Positions 18,263-27,195 of a stretch of DNA of 64,000 bases are shown here, piece after piece. Source of the stretch: UBA6624 sp964507645 (GTDB lineage: Bacteria; UBP7; UBA6624); NCBI GenBank assembly GCA_964507645.1, contig CAZDPU010000003.1, positions 8,035 through 72,034 on the forward strand, in the 5' to 3' direction. The translations under genes and the position numbers were made by a program. The notes beneath the pieces are model-generated. The model was given only the letters and a program-made list of their open reading frames with translations, ran no database searches and was not told the DNA's origin. Position 1 is the first letter of the stretch. Every line of letters starts with the position of its first letter.

Positions 18263-19426
18263 TTAGTCTTTGGAAGGTCCGCCTCTGCCTCGACCACTTT
18301 TTGAACCAATCAGCTTCATTTCAAGATCTGCTGGAGGCCTATTTACAACTTCGTCTCCAAGAGAGACCCCTGATGAAATTTCAACATTTTCATCACCAAT
18401 TTTTCCAACAGTAACAAGAGTTCTTTTTGGGGTTCCATTTTCATCTATTTTCCAAACAAATGTTTTTGAGTCTTCAAAAATTAAAGCTGTATCAGGAAGC
18501 CCAATAGTTTTGAATTCAGAAACAGTAAACCTCGCTTCTCCAGTCATCTTTGGTAGAAGTTTGTATTCTGAATTATCAATTCTGACTTCTATTTGATAAT
18601 TAATTATCCCCCCGTAATCAATCCCCATTGGATAAACTCTATACAATTTCCCTTTGAAAGTTGAATCTGGTTGGCTTTGAACTTGTATATTGCAATCCAT
18701 TCCTTCCTGAACAGTGCTAACTTCAGTTTCATCAACGAGGCCTAGAAATTTCATAGTTTTCATATCTCCGACAATAAGCAAGCTAGTTCCCCCTCCCATT
18801 CCTCCTGTTGCAGAAGAGACGGCAGAACCTTCTTCAACTAGTAGATTTAAAACTGTTCCATCTAGGGCGGAGTATATTGTTGCATTCCCAAGTTCTTCCT
18901 GGGCTTCATTAACCCTTTCAAGGACTTCTTGAAGATTTGCTTCTTGTATCTTCAGTGTCAATTCCGACCTTTCAAATCTTTCTTCAGCCTGGAAAAGTTC
19001 TTCTTGGGTTCCAAAACCTTTTTGGACCAGCTCCCTCGTTCTTTCAAGATTTCTTCTTGACGACTCTAGTTCAAGCTCTGAGGATTTTAAACTCGCCTCT
19101 GAAGAGGTCTTGGTTGCCAAGGCTTGATTGAGTTTTGATTTTAGTAATTTTTCGTCTAGTTTTATTAATTCTTGTCCCTTGTGTACCTTGTCCCCTTTTT
19201 CAACTAGAACTTCTGAGACTATTCCAGAAGCCTCACTTTTTACTTCAACTTCTATAAGGGGTTGAATTGAACCATATGCAACAACTGTTCTTTTTATTGT
19301 TATGTTTTCAACTGTTGTTTTTTCTAATTCATCGAGTTGGAAGTTTTCTTTTTTTGCCCAAGGGCTAGAGCAGGATGGAAAAATTATAGCTAAAAAGAAA
19401 ATAAATATGTATTTTCTCATTTTCAA
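18263..19426 (-). CDS. macA: MacA-type periplasmic adaptor lipoprotein (HlyD family)
   Basis: Membrane fusion protein linking the MacB-type permease to an outer-membrane channel. It carries a signal with lipobox FPSC (Cys19), a biotinyl-lipoyl half motif VEVKSEASGIVSEVLVEKGD near residue 60, a long alpha-hairpin (about 95-180, rich in E/L/Q) and beta-barrel domains after it. A Gly-rich segment (GGMGGGTS) interrupts the second lipoyl half. No TolC-like gene is in the window. It overlaps the upstream YlbF-like stop by ATGA. Confidence 0.88.
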   Translation of the reverse strand: MKMRKYIFIFFLAIIFPSCSSPWAKKENFQLDELEKTTVENITIKRTVVAYGSIQPLIEVEVKSEASGIVSEVLVEKGDKVHKGQELIKLDEKLLKSKLNQALATKTSSEASLKSSELELESSRRNLERTRELVQKGFGTQEELFQAEERFERSELTLKIQEANLQEVLERVNEAQEELGNATIYSALDGTVLNLLVEEGSAVSSATGGMGGGTSLLIVGDMKTMKFLGLVDETEVSTVQEGMDCNIQVQSQPDSTFKGKLYRVYPMGIDYGGIINYQIEVRIDNSEYKLLPKMTGEARFTVSEFKTIGLPDTALIFEDSKTFVWKIDENGTPKRTLVTVGKIGDENVEISSGVSLGDEVVNRPPADLEMKLIGSKSGRGRGGPSKD

Positions 19427-19779
19427 GGAACGATTATCTTTCTTTCGCCACCCTCTTTCATCCCTTCTTCAATCGTCTTGTTTACTTTTTGCATGAGTTT
19501 TTCAAAATTCATTTGGGCAGCAACGAATTGTTGATAGATTGGCTTTGCTTCAACTTTCATCTGAACTGCCTCTATTTTCTTTTTTAGTTCATCAGGGATT
19601 TCAGTTCCTCTTGCTTTCATTCCATAGGCTTGATCTTGTAAAGCCTGCATTTGGCCTAAAAAACCTTTGAGTTCTTCATCTTTACCCAGGGACTCTTGAG
19701 CCCTTCTTATAGCTTTCGCTTCTTCGGATTGGCCTAAATTTAAACCTAGGCTCTTGGCTTTTTCAAAAATTGTGTCCAT
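19423..19779 (-). CDS. YlbF/YmcA-family protein
   Basis: About 118 residues, almost entirely alpha-helical, starting MDTIFEKAKSLG. Composition and layout match the YlbF/YmcA (Com_YlbF) family: N-terminal segment ending in SEEAKAIRRAQESLGKDEE, then a helical hairpin with PIYQQFVAAQMNFEKLM. In Bacillus, YlbF and YmcA with YaaT modulate RNase Y and other processes; no such role is shown here. ATG 19779 is chosen because the upstream extension reads into the divergent gene and a -10-like TATGAT lies 9 nt before it. First gene of the macAB-murJ-murG operon. Confidence 0.7.
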   Translation of the reverse strand: MDTIFEKAKSLGLNLGQSEEAKAIRRAQESLGKDEELKGFLGQMQALQDQAYGMKARGTEIPDELKKKIEAVQMKVEAKPIYQQFVAAQMNFEKLMQKVNKTIEEGMKEGGERKIIVP

Positions 19780-19788
19780 AATTCCTTT

Positions 19789-19794
19789 ATCATA
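19789..19794 (-). promoter_or_regulatory. predicted -10 element of ylbF-macAB-murJG operon
   Basis: TATGAT on the minus strand, 9 nt before ATG 19779. AAAGGA also lies between hexamer and start, so a ribosome site is possible if transcription starts further up. Confidence 0.35.
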
Positions 19795-19802
19795 ATCTCT
19801 AT

Positions 19803-19808
19803 TAGGAT
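19803..19808 (+). promoter_or_regulatory. predicted -10 element of phosphohexomutase gene
   Basis: TAGGAT, 8 nt before ATG 19817. The divergent intergenic space is only 37 bases and is fully taken up by the two core promoters. Confidence 0.35.
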
Positions 19809-19816
19809 AAAAAAAC

Positions 19817-21223
19817 ATGGCAACGCCTATTAAATTTGGGACTGATGGCTGGAGGGCAGAGATTGGTTTTGACTTCAATGAAAACAACCTAAGAAGGTTG
19901 ATGCATTCGGTAGGAAGAAGAATAAATGACATGGTTGATGGCAGAGCTCATGTTTGTGTTGGGTATGACACTAGATTCAAGGCTAGAGATTTTTCTTCTA
20001 TAGCTGTGGAGTGTTTGATTTCAGAAGGTTGTCATGTTCTTTTTTCTCAGTCTTTTTGCCCTACTCCAAGTTTGTCTTTGTCTGTTAGGAAGCTAGAAGC
20101 AGACCTGGGTGTTCAGATTACGGCAAGCCATAATCCTTATACATATTTAGGAGTCAAACTAAAAGGTTCAAACGGGGGACCTTTATCCTCGGAAATAATT
20201 TCTCAGATTGAATCTGAAATTGAATCTGAAGTTTTTGATATGTCTGACAAAAGGCTAAGGCCTCATGTTCCTCAAGATTTTAATCAAATTTACAGAGAGG
20301 AAATTGAAGAACTGGTTGATTTTAATGTTTTGAAAAAATCCAAGAGAAGTATTTTTGTTGATTTTATGCATGGTGCTCAAATAGATTTATTCAAAGGCAT
20401 TTTTATCAATCCTGGCAACATGACTATTTCGTATATCAGAGATTTTAAAGATTCAACATTTGGGAATGTGACCCCTGAGCCTATTCCTTCAAATTTAAAA
20501 ATACTTTCTGATTCGGTTCTTGCTTCTCGAAAAAACTCTATAGGAATGTCTTTTGATGGAGATGGGGATAGGTTTGCTCTTTGTGACGAAAGGGGTGAGG
20601 TCCTATGGCCTCAAGAAACATTTGCGATTATTGCAGACATTCTCATGAAGGAAGGCAAAGGGAATATTGCAAAAAGTCTTCCAACGTCACTATGGTTAAA
20701 CAGAATTGCAAGTAAATACAAGGTTGAACTGATTGAAACCCCTGTTGGATTTAAATACCTTTCAGATTATTTAGACAATAGGGAAGCATTGATTGCAGGA
20801 GAGGAGTCTGGAGGTGTTGGATTTAGTTTTCATATCCCAGAAAGGGATGGCCTATTAGCTTCTTTGAAGATTGTAGAACATCTGATAAAAGAAAAAAAAA
20901 CTTTAAGAAATTTGAGAAAAGATCTAAGGAAGACGTATGGAGATTTTCATTACGAAAGAGAAGATTTGAATGTTGAAAGTAGCATTGTCGATTCGATCAG
21001 GAAGGATCCAGAAAAACACATTAATCCTCTATGCAAGAAGTTTGGTATAACCAAAAAACAAATTATTTTAGAAGACGGTATAAAGTTAAATTTAAATAAG
21101 GATAGCTGGGTTATGGTTAGAGCAAGTGGCACAGAGCCTGTCTTGAGGGTTTATTGTGAGTCTTTGGAAAAAAAGAATGTTCCTTCAATTATTAATGATT
21201 TCAAAAAGACTCTATTTGAATAG
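19817..21223 (+). CDS. phosphoglucomutase/phosphomannomutase family protein
   Basis: Alpha-D-phosphohexomutase that moves phosphate between C1 and C6. Four family motifs: catalytic serine in TASHNPYTYLG near residue 100, metal loop DGDGDR near 246, sugar loop GEESGG near 333 and phosphate loop RASGTEP near 435. GSNGGPL after the serine resembles glucose-preferring mutases more than GlmM, but substrate (glucose, mannose or glucosamine phosphate) cannot be fixed. 468 residues. Single-gene unit; its last 12 bases overlap the convergent NRDE gene and form CTATT-TG-AATAG. Confidence 0.88.
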   Translation: MATPIKFGTDGWRAEIGFDFNENNLRRLMHSVGRRINDMVDGRAHVCVGYDTRFKARDFSSIAVECLISEGCHVLFSQSFCPTPSLSLSVRKLEADLGVQITASHNPYTYLGVKLKGSNGGPLSSEIISQIESEIESEVFDMSDKRLRPHVPQDFNQIYREEIEELVDFNVLKKSKRSIFVDFMHGAQIDLFKGIFINPGNMTISYIRDFKDSTFGNVTPEPIPSNLKILSDSVLASRKNSIGMSFDGDGDRFALCDERGEVLWPQETFAIIADILMKEGKGNIAKSLPTSLWLNRIASKYKVELIETPVGFKYLSDYLDNREALIAGEESGGVGFSFHIPERDGLLASLKIVEHLIKEKKTLRNLRKDLRKTYGDFHYEREDLNVESSIVDSIRKDPEKHINPLCKKFGITKKQIILEDGIKLNLNKDSWVMVRASGTEPVLRVYCESLEKKNVPSIINDFKKTLFE

Positions 21224-21895
21224 TTTTTCCAAATTTAATTTTTGCCATTTTTTAAATTTGTCATTGATGTTTGAAAATTCCCAGAATGATTCTTTTTCAT
21301 TGATTCTTAATACATTCGAAGACACTCTTTGAATATATTTGTTTTCTAGCTCTTTCGATTCTAAATTTTTTTTCATTTCAGATTTGAAGTTTTTGTAATT
21401 TAGGTTTTTGCATTTATTTTTGAGCTCTTTTATCCTTTTGCAGCTCTTGTCATTCAATAAATAATTTGAAATGTAGTAATTTCCTTTTTCCAGCCCTGTT
21501 ATAGTTTTTGTAATATTGTTGGCGTAAAAAACTTTATCAGCGTTCCCAAATATTAAATTAAAGCCTTCATAAGGGCCGCTTTTAACTTTTTCCCGAACAT
21601 AAGAAAGGCATTCTTGAATTGTTTTTTTTGAAAGCAGGTTTAAAAGAAGCAAACCTCTCGATGTTTTTTTGGATAATTTCTTTTCATGCCTGTTTGTGAC
21701 AAGGCAGAATATTTTTTTTTCATTGATTCCGAACCAGGTTCCTCCAGCTTTTTTATCTATTCCTGAAATTATTTTTGTTTTTTTATATGTAAAAATTTTT
21801 GGAGATTCAAATTTCCTAAAAGGTGATTCTTCTCTGTTGAATCCAATGGATATTGAATCATCTAGTGTTTTTATGAAAATTGAAGATATGCACAT
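21212..21895 (-). CDS. NRDE/TANGO2-family protein
   Basis: Starts MCISSIF with Cys2, the predicted N-terminal nucleophile of this family, followed by FNREESPFRKF, the NRDE signature in the form NREE. GGTWFGIN near residue 53 and TNRHE near 68 are further conserved points. The eukaryotic TANGO2 homologues are linked to haem/lipid handling; the bacterial role is unknown. At 227 residues it is shorter than most (about 250-270). Its ATG directly follows the dnaG stop (TGA ATG on the minus strand). Confidence 0.8.
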   Translation of the reverse strand: MCISSIFIKTLDDSISIGFNREESPFRKFESPKIFTYKKTKIISGIDKKAGGTWFGINEKKIFCLVTNRHEKKLSKKTSRGLLLLNLLSKKTIQECLSYVREKVKSGPYEGFNLIFGNADKVFYANNITKTITGLEKGNYYISNYLLNDKSCKRIKELKNKCKNLNYKNFKSEMKKNLESKELENKYIQRVSSNVLRINEKESFWEFSNINDKFKKWQKLNLEKLFK

Positions 21896-23605
21896 TCAGA
21901 GTTCATTCCATCCCGGAACTCCTTCTTGGCTTATGTTGTTTATTTTTTTGTTTATTTCATTTATTTTTTTGATTTTGTCTTTTTTTTCCGAGATCGAGAC
22001 AAGCCTTCTTTCTTTTTTCAAGTTTCTCAAAATCAATATTTTTAAAATTTCTTCAACATCTTCAATGGTTGTTTTTTCTTCTGATATTAAAGATCCTGTC
22101 ATGAATGAAATTTCTTTTTCTTCTAGCTGTTCTGCTAAAATTTTTGGATTTACAGATTTGATGCTATTCATTACGAAAAAAATGTTTCTTATTTTTTCAT
22201 TTTGAAATTCATGAATATTGTATTCATTTAATATTTCAGATATCAGATCCCATTTATTTGGATTCTTAAAAAGGTATTTGAAAAGTTCTTCTTCCTCAGA
22301 TACAAACTTCTTTTTTTCCTGCCTATAGCCCTCTTTCTTTTTTGGAATTTCTTTTTTCAATTCCGTAATTACTAAGTGTTTTGGAAGAACAAAAGATTGA
22401 GATATTTTTTCAATTATTTGATCCTGTAAAAAATCCTTATCAATATTTTCAATTATTGGTTTTATTTTTTCAATTGCACGTTGTTTTGAAATTTCAGTTT
22501 TAAGGCCATTTTCTTCTTTGACTATTTGTTGTAATTTGAAATCCAATGCATTTTCTTTTTTTGCAGCTGTCCAACCTTCTTTGCCTTTTTCCCTCAACCA
22601 CTCATCAGGGTCCTTGCCTTCGGGAGGAATTACAACCAGGGGTTCGATTCCTGCTTTTAAAAAAGTTCCAATTGCTTTATTTGCTGCCATTACCCCTTTT
22701 TCATCTCCGTCCATAACTATGATTGCTTCATTTTTAACTCTTTTAACCATATAGGCTTGATTTTCTGAAAAGGCTGTTCCTAATGGTGCAACAGCACCCC
22801 CTATACCTTCTTTTTCAAACCTTAAGACATCAGCCTGTCCTTCACAAAGTATCAAAGGCCCTTTGTCCTTTCTTGCATTATGCCAGTTGTACAAAAGTTC
22901 ACTTTTTTTAAAAATGGATGAATTTGGTGAGTTTACATATTTTCTTGGATTTTTATTGTCGAGAGTTCTTGCTGACCACCCTCTTATCCTTCCAAGAGAA
23001 TCTCTTATTGGAAAAGAAACTCTTTCAGCAAAATACTCCCAATCATTTTGGTATTTTTTTTCTGGATCAGATTTTTTTATAACTCCGAGGTCAATAAAGA
23101 TTTTTTTATCTATTTTCTTCTTCTTGATGTATTCTTTGAACAATCCTCCCTGAGGAAGCCAGGCTCCAATTCCCTGATCAACACACCATTCTGTTTCAAA
23201 TCCTCTTTTTTCCATGTAATTTCTAAACCTTTTTCCATAATCTGTATCTTTGAATATCTTTACAACCCATGCATTAAGGTCTTCAAGAATCCGATAATCT
23301 GATTTTTCTGTTGAGTTGGATTTTTTATAAGTTAGTTCTATGTTGTGCTTTTCTGCAAGATATATTAAAGCTTCAGAAAATTCTAAATTTTGTTTTTCTT
23401 GTATAAATTTAAATATGTCCCCAGATGCCCCACATGAAAAACAGTTATAAAGTCCCTTTTCTTCACTTACAGAAAATGATGGATTTTTGTCATTGTGAAA
23501 AGGGCAAAGCCCTGTCCAGCTTGAACCACTTTTTTTTAATTTTGTATATTCGCTTATCGTGTCAACAATTGAAACTTCATAGCGAATTTTGTCTCTGTCA
23601 TCCAT
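21896..23605 (-). CDS. dnaG: DNA primase
   Basis: Synthesises RNA primers for replication. N-terminal CHC2 zinc finger CPFH ... CFSCG (residues about 33-62), RNA polymerase domain with Toprim glutamate in ILCEGQADVLRF near residue 253 and the acidic pair VMDGDEKG near 298, and a C-terminal helicase-interacting region rich in Lys/Glu. In many primases the Toprim motif reads EGYMDV; EGQADV is a mild variant. 569 residues is average. Start overlaps the rho stop by one base; rpoD, its usual neighbour, is not here. Confidence 0.94.
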   Translation of the reverse strand: MDDRDKIRYEVSIVDTISEYTKLKKSGSSWTGLCPFHNDKNPSFSVSEEKGLYNCFSCGASGDIFKFIQEKQNLEFSEALIYLAEKHNIELTYKKSNSTEKSDYRILEDLNAWVVKIFKDTDYGKRFRNYMEKRGFETEWCVDQGIGAWLPQGGLFKEYIKKKKIDKKIFIDLGVIKKSDPEKKYQNDWEYFAERVSFPIRDSLGRIRGWSARTLDNKNPRKYVNSPNSSIFKKSELLYNWHNARKDKGPLILCEGQADVLRFEKEGIGGAVAPLGTAFSENQAYMVKRVKNEAIIVMDGDEKGVMAANKAIGTFLKAGIEPLVVIPPEGKDPDEWLREKGKEGWTAAKKENALDFKLQQIVKEENGLKTEISKQRAIEKIKPIIENIDKDFLQDQIIEKISQSFVLPKHLVITELKKEIPKKKEGYRQEKKKFVSEEEELFKYLFKNPNKWDLISEILNEYNIHEFQNEKIRNIFFVMNSIKSVNPKILAEQLEEKEISFMTGSLISEEKTTIEDVEEILKILILRNLKKERRLVSISEKKDKIKKINEINKKINNISQEGVPGWNEL

Positions 23606-24798
23606 TAAAAAGTTATGTTACCAGTGTTTCTGTTTAGCTCTTCTCCTTCTAAGAATTCGACATTTGTTTTATGGCTGTTTATTCCATTGAGCATAACCTC
23701 TAGGCTCTCTACCGGATCTAAAGAAGAAAGCATTCTTCTTAATTTCCATATTTTTCTTAATTCCTCTTCCTGGTAAAGAAGTTCTTCATGCCTTGTTGAG
23801 GATTTGTTTATATCCACAGCTGGATAGAGCCTTCTGTTTGCTAGTCCTCTATCAAGATGAACTTCTAGATTTCCTGTTCCTTTAAACTCTTCATATATTA
23901 TGTCATCCAGTTTTGACCCTGTGTCAACGAGTGCTGTAGCAATAATGGTCAAAGATCCTCCATTCTCTATGTTTCTTGCTGACCCAAAAAACCTTTTTGG
24001 TTTATACAAACTTGCAGGATCAAGCCCTCCGGACAAGGTTCTTCCGCTTGAGCTTACAGTGAGGTTGTATGCTCTGGCTAATCTGGTTATAGAGTCTAAA
24101 AGTATAACAACGTCTTTGCCTTGTTCTGCTAAGCTTTTTGCATGTTCTATAACCAATTCAGCAACATGGGTATGGTTTTCTGGCCTCTCATCAAATGTGC
24201 TTGATATAACCTCCCCTTCTATAGATCTTTCAAAATCTGTAACTTCCTCAGGCCTTTCATCAATCAATAATGCAAATAATTTTACTTTTGGATGATTTTG
24301 TGAAATTGAGTCAGCTATGTCTTTTAAGATTGTTGTTTTTCCAGCTTTTGGAGGAGAAACAATTAATGCCCTTTGGCCAAGTCCAATTGGAGCAATGATG
24401 TCAATTATTCTCGCTGTTGTTTTTAGTGGTGTCGTTTCAAGCCTGATTCTTTGATTTGGATATATTGGGGTTAATTTTTCAAACGTTTTTCTTTTTTTCA
24501 TGTAATCTTTTGGTGAAGATGAGCCATTGATGGAAATGATATCTGAGATTGCTGCATGCTTCTCTTTCCTCATTTTCCTTGGAGGGATTATTTTTGCTTC
24601 AACAACATCACCAGTTTTGAGTTTGAATTTATTTTTAATTAACTGAGGAATAAAAACATCATCACTACTTTGAGTCCATCTGTTCACCCTTACAAATCCA
24701 TGTCTATCAGTCAGGTCAACAACTCCCTTTCTATTGGTTAGCTTTTCTATTTTTTTCTCTTCTGCCTTTGGCTTCTCTTCTTTTGGCTTATTTTCCAT
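23605..24798 (-). CDS. rho: transcription termination factor Rho
   Basis: Hexameric RNA-dependent ATPase that terminates transcription. A Lys/Glu-rich N-terminal tail is followed by a CSD-like RNA-binding domain (RKGVVDLTDRHGFVR near 24) and the RecA-like domain with Walker A PPKAGKTT near 154, Walker B VVILLDSITRLARAYN near 227 and the Q-loop/R-loop region SGGLDPASLYKPKRFFG. 397 residues. Relevant to this genome's organisation, because all convergent genes here overlap and leave no room for intrinsic terminators between them. Confidence 0.96.
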   Translation of the reverse strand: MENKPKEEKPKAEEKKIEKLTNRKGVVDLTDRHGFVRVNRWTQSSDDVFIPQLIKNKFKLKTGDVVEAKIIPPRKMRKEKHAAISDIISINGSSSPKDYMKKRKTFEKLTPIYPNQRIRLETTPLKTTARIIDIIAPIGLGQRALIVSPPKAGKTTILKDIADSISQNHPKVKLFALLIDERPEEVTDFERSIEGEVISSTFDERPENHTHVAELVIEHAKSLAEQGKDVVILLDSITRLARAYNLTVSSSGRTLSGGLDPASLYKPKRFFGSARNIENGGSLTIIATALVDTGSKLDDIIYEEFKGTGNLEVHLDRGLANRRLYPAVDINKSSTRHEELLYQEEELRKIWKLRRMLSSLDPVESLEVMLNGINSHKTNVEFLEGEELNRNTGNITF

Positions 24799-24799
24799 A

Positions 24800-25327
24800 T
24801 TATTTCCTCACTTTTTCAAGATTTCTTATTTCTTCTAAATTTCTAAATTTTTGATTAATGTCTAGTCCGTATCCAACAAGGTAGTCATCTTTTATCTGAA
24901 ACCCGGAGTAGTCAATTTGAACACCTTTAACCCTGTTGGCTTTTCTCTCCAGCAGGGAAACTATTTTTACAGAGGCAGGGTTTCTTGCAAGAATTATTTT
25001 TTTCAAATAGTTCAATGTAAGTCCGGTATCAACTATATTTTCAATAATTATTACATGTTTGCTTTCGATCGAGATATCAAGGTCTTTTTTTATTTGAACT
25101 TGGCCAGTTGAGCTTGTTCCCTCAAAGGATGAAGTTGCTAAAAAATCTATTTCACAATTGGTATTTATGTTTTTTATTAAATCTGAAGCAAAAATGAAAC
25201 TTCCTTTAAGGACAACTATAAAAGAAATTTCTTTCCCCTGGTAGTCACTATCTATTTTATTTGCAATACTCTTGACCTTGTTTTTGATTTCTTCTTTTGA
25301 GAAAAGTATTTTTCCAAGTTTATTCAT
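24800..25327 (-). CDS. hpt: hypoxanthine phosphoribosyltransferase
   Basis: Salvages hypoxanthine or guanine with PRPP to IMP or GMP. Type I PRTase signature VIIIENIVDTGLTL near residue 93 (the PRPP loop), VVLKGSFIFASDL near 40, and DDYLVGYGLD near 150, a conserved purine-binding segment. 175 residues is normal. It is encoded downstream of guaB3 and guaA, so purine synthesis and salvage share an operon, interrupted only by a 64-codon gene and a broken guaA tail. Confidence 0.93.
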   Translation of the reverse strand: MNKLGKILFSKEEIKNKVKSIANKIDSDYQGKEISFIVVLKGSFIFASDLIKNINTNCEIDFLATSSFEGTSSTGQVQIKKDLDISIESKHVIIIENIVDTGLTLNYLKKIILARNPASVKIVSLLERKANRVKGVQIDYSGFQIKDDYLVGYGLDINQKFRNLEEIRNLEKVRK

Positions 25328-25348
25328 GGCTTTTTATAACAATTTTTG

Positions 25349-25430
25349 ATCCCATTTGATGTTTGATGGCGGCTTTGCGGAAATATCGTGCCGCAACGAT
25401 TTGTTTTTTGACTCCAGCAGTCATTCTATA
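25349..25430 (-). pseudogene. broken duplicate of the guaA 3' end
   Basis: On the minus strand this stretch encodes HDISAKPPSNIKWD, clearly the terminal segment of GMP synthase (the intact guaA here ends YDVSTKPPSTIEWE). At base level 25348-25400 aligns with 25635-25690 at roughly 70% by hand, most differences at third codon positions. One base is missing near 25391, so TNRC is in one frame and HDISAKPPS in the next; no start codon serves it. Weaker similarity continues to about 25430. The two copies flank the small gene at 25426-25620, the arrangement left when an element integrates at the guaA 3' end. Confidence 0.7.
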
Positions 25431-25620
25431 CATAAAAAGCTTCATAGTGTTTTTCTCTATCATCCTTCATCATTCCAGCAGTTTCATTCATGAATTCATT
25501 TCTATCCTTCCTGGTTTTGAATATCCAAATGCATATTGAGTTTTTGCTATGGTAAATTGCTTTAAGTTCGTCATCAATGTTGCAGATTTCTTTTGGTATT
25601 TTAGCTTTTATGCAGATCAT
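25426..25620 (-). CDS. small protein of 64 residues, weakly DUF1428-like
   Basis: Short ORF starting MICIKAKIPKE, 12 bases after the guaA stop. Residues about 31-53 (CIWIFKTRKDRNEFMNETAGMMKDDR, quoted only in part: WIFKTRKDRNEF and MMKDDR) resemble the FSWI-YKSRAHRD--N---MKDPR stretch of DUF1428, but the rest of that roughly 115-residue family is absent, so it is either a distant small relative or a remnant. It lies exactly between intact guaA and the broken guaA tail, suggesting it arrived with the event that duplicated the tail. Confidence 0.45.
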   Translation of the reverse strand: MICIKAKIPKEICNIDDELKAIYHSKNSICIWIFKTRKDRNEFMNETAGMMKDDREKHYEAFYV

Positions 25621-25632
25621 TTTTATATTTTT

Positions 25633-27195
25633 TTATTCCCACTCAATTGTTGAAGGCGGTTTTGTGGAAACGTCATAAACACAGCGATTTATCCCATTTA
25701 CTTCGTTCATTATTCTGTTAGACATTCTTCTTATCAGGCTCCAAGGAAGCTCAGGAAAGTCACAAGTCATCCCATCAACACTTGTTACTGCTCTGATTGC
25801 GCACAAGTGCTCATAGGTTCTTCCATCCCCCATGACCCCTACCGTTTTCAAGTCTGTTAAGACTGCAAAATACTGCCAAACTTCTTCATCCAGGATTGTC
25901 CCTTCTATTTCCTTTCTGACTATTTCATCAGCTTCTTGCAAGATCTTTATTTTCTCATTTGTAATTTCTCCAATCACTCTTATTGCAAGACCAGGACCAG
26001 GGAAAGGCTGTCTGTAAGCCATGTCTTCAGGGATGTCTATTTCAAGTGCAACTTTTCTCACTTCGTCTTTGAAAAAGTACCTCAAAGGTTCTACTAATTC
26101 AAAATCCATTTTTTCTGGCAGTCCTCCAACATTGTGGTGAGTTTTTATTGTTGAGCTTGGCCCTCCCTTTGGGTCAAAAGATTCAATCACATCTGGATAA
26201 AGTGTTCCTTGTGCCAAGTATTTGATATCTTGTCTTTCTTTTGCAAATTTTTCAAAGACTCTTATAAAGCATTCTCCGATTATTCTTCTTTTTTTCTCTG
26301 GATCTGTTACTCCTTCTAGCTTTGTTAAAAACATTTCGGAAGCATCTATTACATGAAGCTCTATGTTGAAGAATTTGAAAGCATTTTCTACCTCATCCCT
26401 TTCTCCCTTCCTCAAAAGTCCGTGATCTATAAAAACACATGTTAAATTGTCTTTTATAGCCCTGTGGATTAGTACTGCTGTTGTTACACTGTCAACGCCT
26501 CCTGAAAGAGCGCAAAGAACTTTATGATCTCCAACTTCTTTTTTAATGTTCCTTATGGCCATTTTGCTTATTGATTCTGGCGTCCATGTTTTATTGCATT
26601 TTGCTATTTTTGAAACAAAGTTTTCAATCAGGTCTTTTCCCCACACTGTATGCGTTACTTCTGCATGAAACTGAATTCCATATAGGCCTTTTTCTTCATT
26701 TCCAAAAGATGCAATAGGTATATTTTTCGACCTTGCTAACACTTTAAATCCTTTTGGTAGTTTTTTTACTAAGTCTTTGTGGCTCATCCAGCATATTAGT
26801 TCTTTTTCCAGGCCTTCAAAGAGTTTTTCTTTTTCTAGAACTTCAATTTGGGTGCTTCCGTATTCGCTTTTTTTTCCAGGCTCTACGTTCCCACCCATTT
26901 CATTAGCTATCAATTGCATTCCATAACATATTCCAAGAATTGGAATGTTGAGCTCCCAAATCTTTCTATCTATTCTTGGAGAATCTTTTTCATGGACCGA
27001 TTCAGGGCCCCCTGAAAGGATTATTGCTTTTGGGGATATTTTTTGTATTTCTTCAGCAGGCGTGTCATACGGTTTTATTTCACAATAAATATTTTTTTCC
27101 CTTATTCTTCTTGCGATAAGCCTTGCATACTGTGCTCCAAAGTCAAGAATAATAATCGAATCATCAATTGGCTGGATTTTTTCTTTATTGTTCAT
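25633..27195 (-). CDS. guaA: GMP synthase (glutamine-hydrolysing)
   Basis: Converts XMP to GMP using glutamine and ATP. The N-terminal class I amidotransferase has Cys90 in GICYGMQ with the His/Glu pair in GIQFHAEVTHT near 176; the ATP-PPase domain starts with LSGGVDS near 231, and the C-terminal dimerisation domain ends STKPPSTIEWE. Length 520 is typical. ATGA overlap with guaB3 couples the two consecutive steps. The last ~55 bases have a diverged second copy 290 bases downstream; guaA 3' ends are known integration sites of genomic islands. Confidence 0.97.
   Translation of the reverse strand: MNNKEKIQPIDDSIIILDFGAQYARLIARRIREKNIYCEIKPYDTPAEEIQKISPKAIILSGGPESVHEKDSPRIDRKIWELNIPILGICYGMQLIANEMGGNVEPGKKSEYGSTQIEVLEKEKLFEGLEKELICWMSHKDLVKKLPKGFKVLARSKNIPIASFGNEEKGLYGIQFHAEVTHTVWGKDLIENFVSKIAKCNKTWTPESISKMAIRNIKKEVGDHKVLCALSGGVDSVTTAVLIHRAIKDNLTCVFIDHGLLRKGERDEVENAFKFFNIELHVIDASEMFLTKLEGVTDPEKKRRIIGECFIRVFEKFAKERQDIKYLAQGTLYPDVIESFDPKGGPSSTIKTHHNVGGLPEKMDFELVEPLRYFFKDEVRKVALEIDIPEDMAYRQPFPGPGLAIRVIGEITNEKIKILQEADEIVRKEIEGTILDEEVWQYFAVLTDLKTVGVMGDGRTYEHLCAIRAVTSVDGMTCDFPELPWSLIRRMSNRIMNEVNGINRCVYDVSTKPPSTIEWE

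Noticed and set aside
25328..25425. tRNA or small RNA between hpt and the 64-codon gene
   Set aside because: No cloverleaf or acceptor-stem pairing; the stretch is explained by the broken guaA tail.
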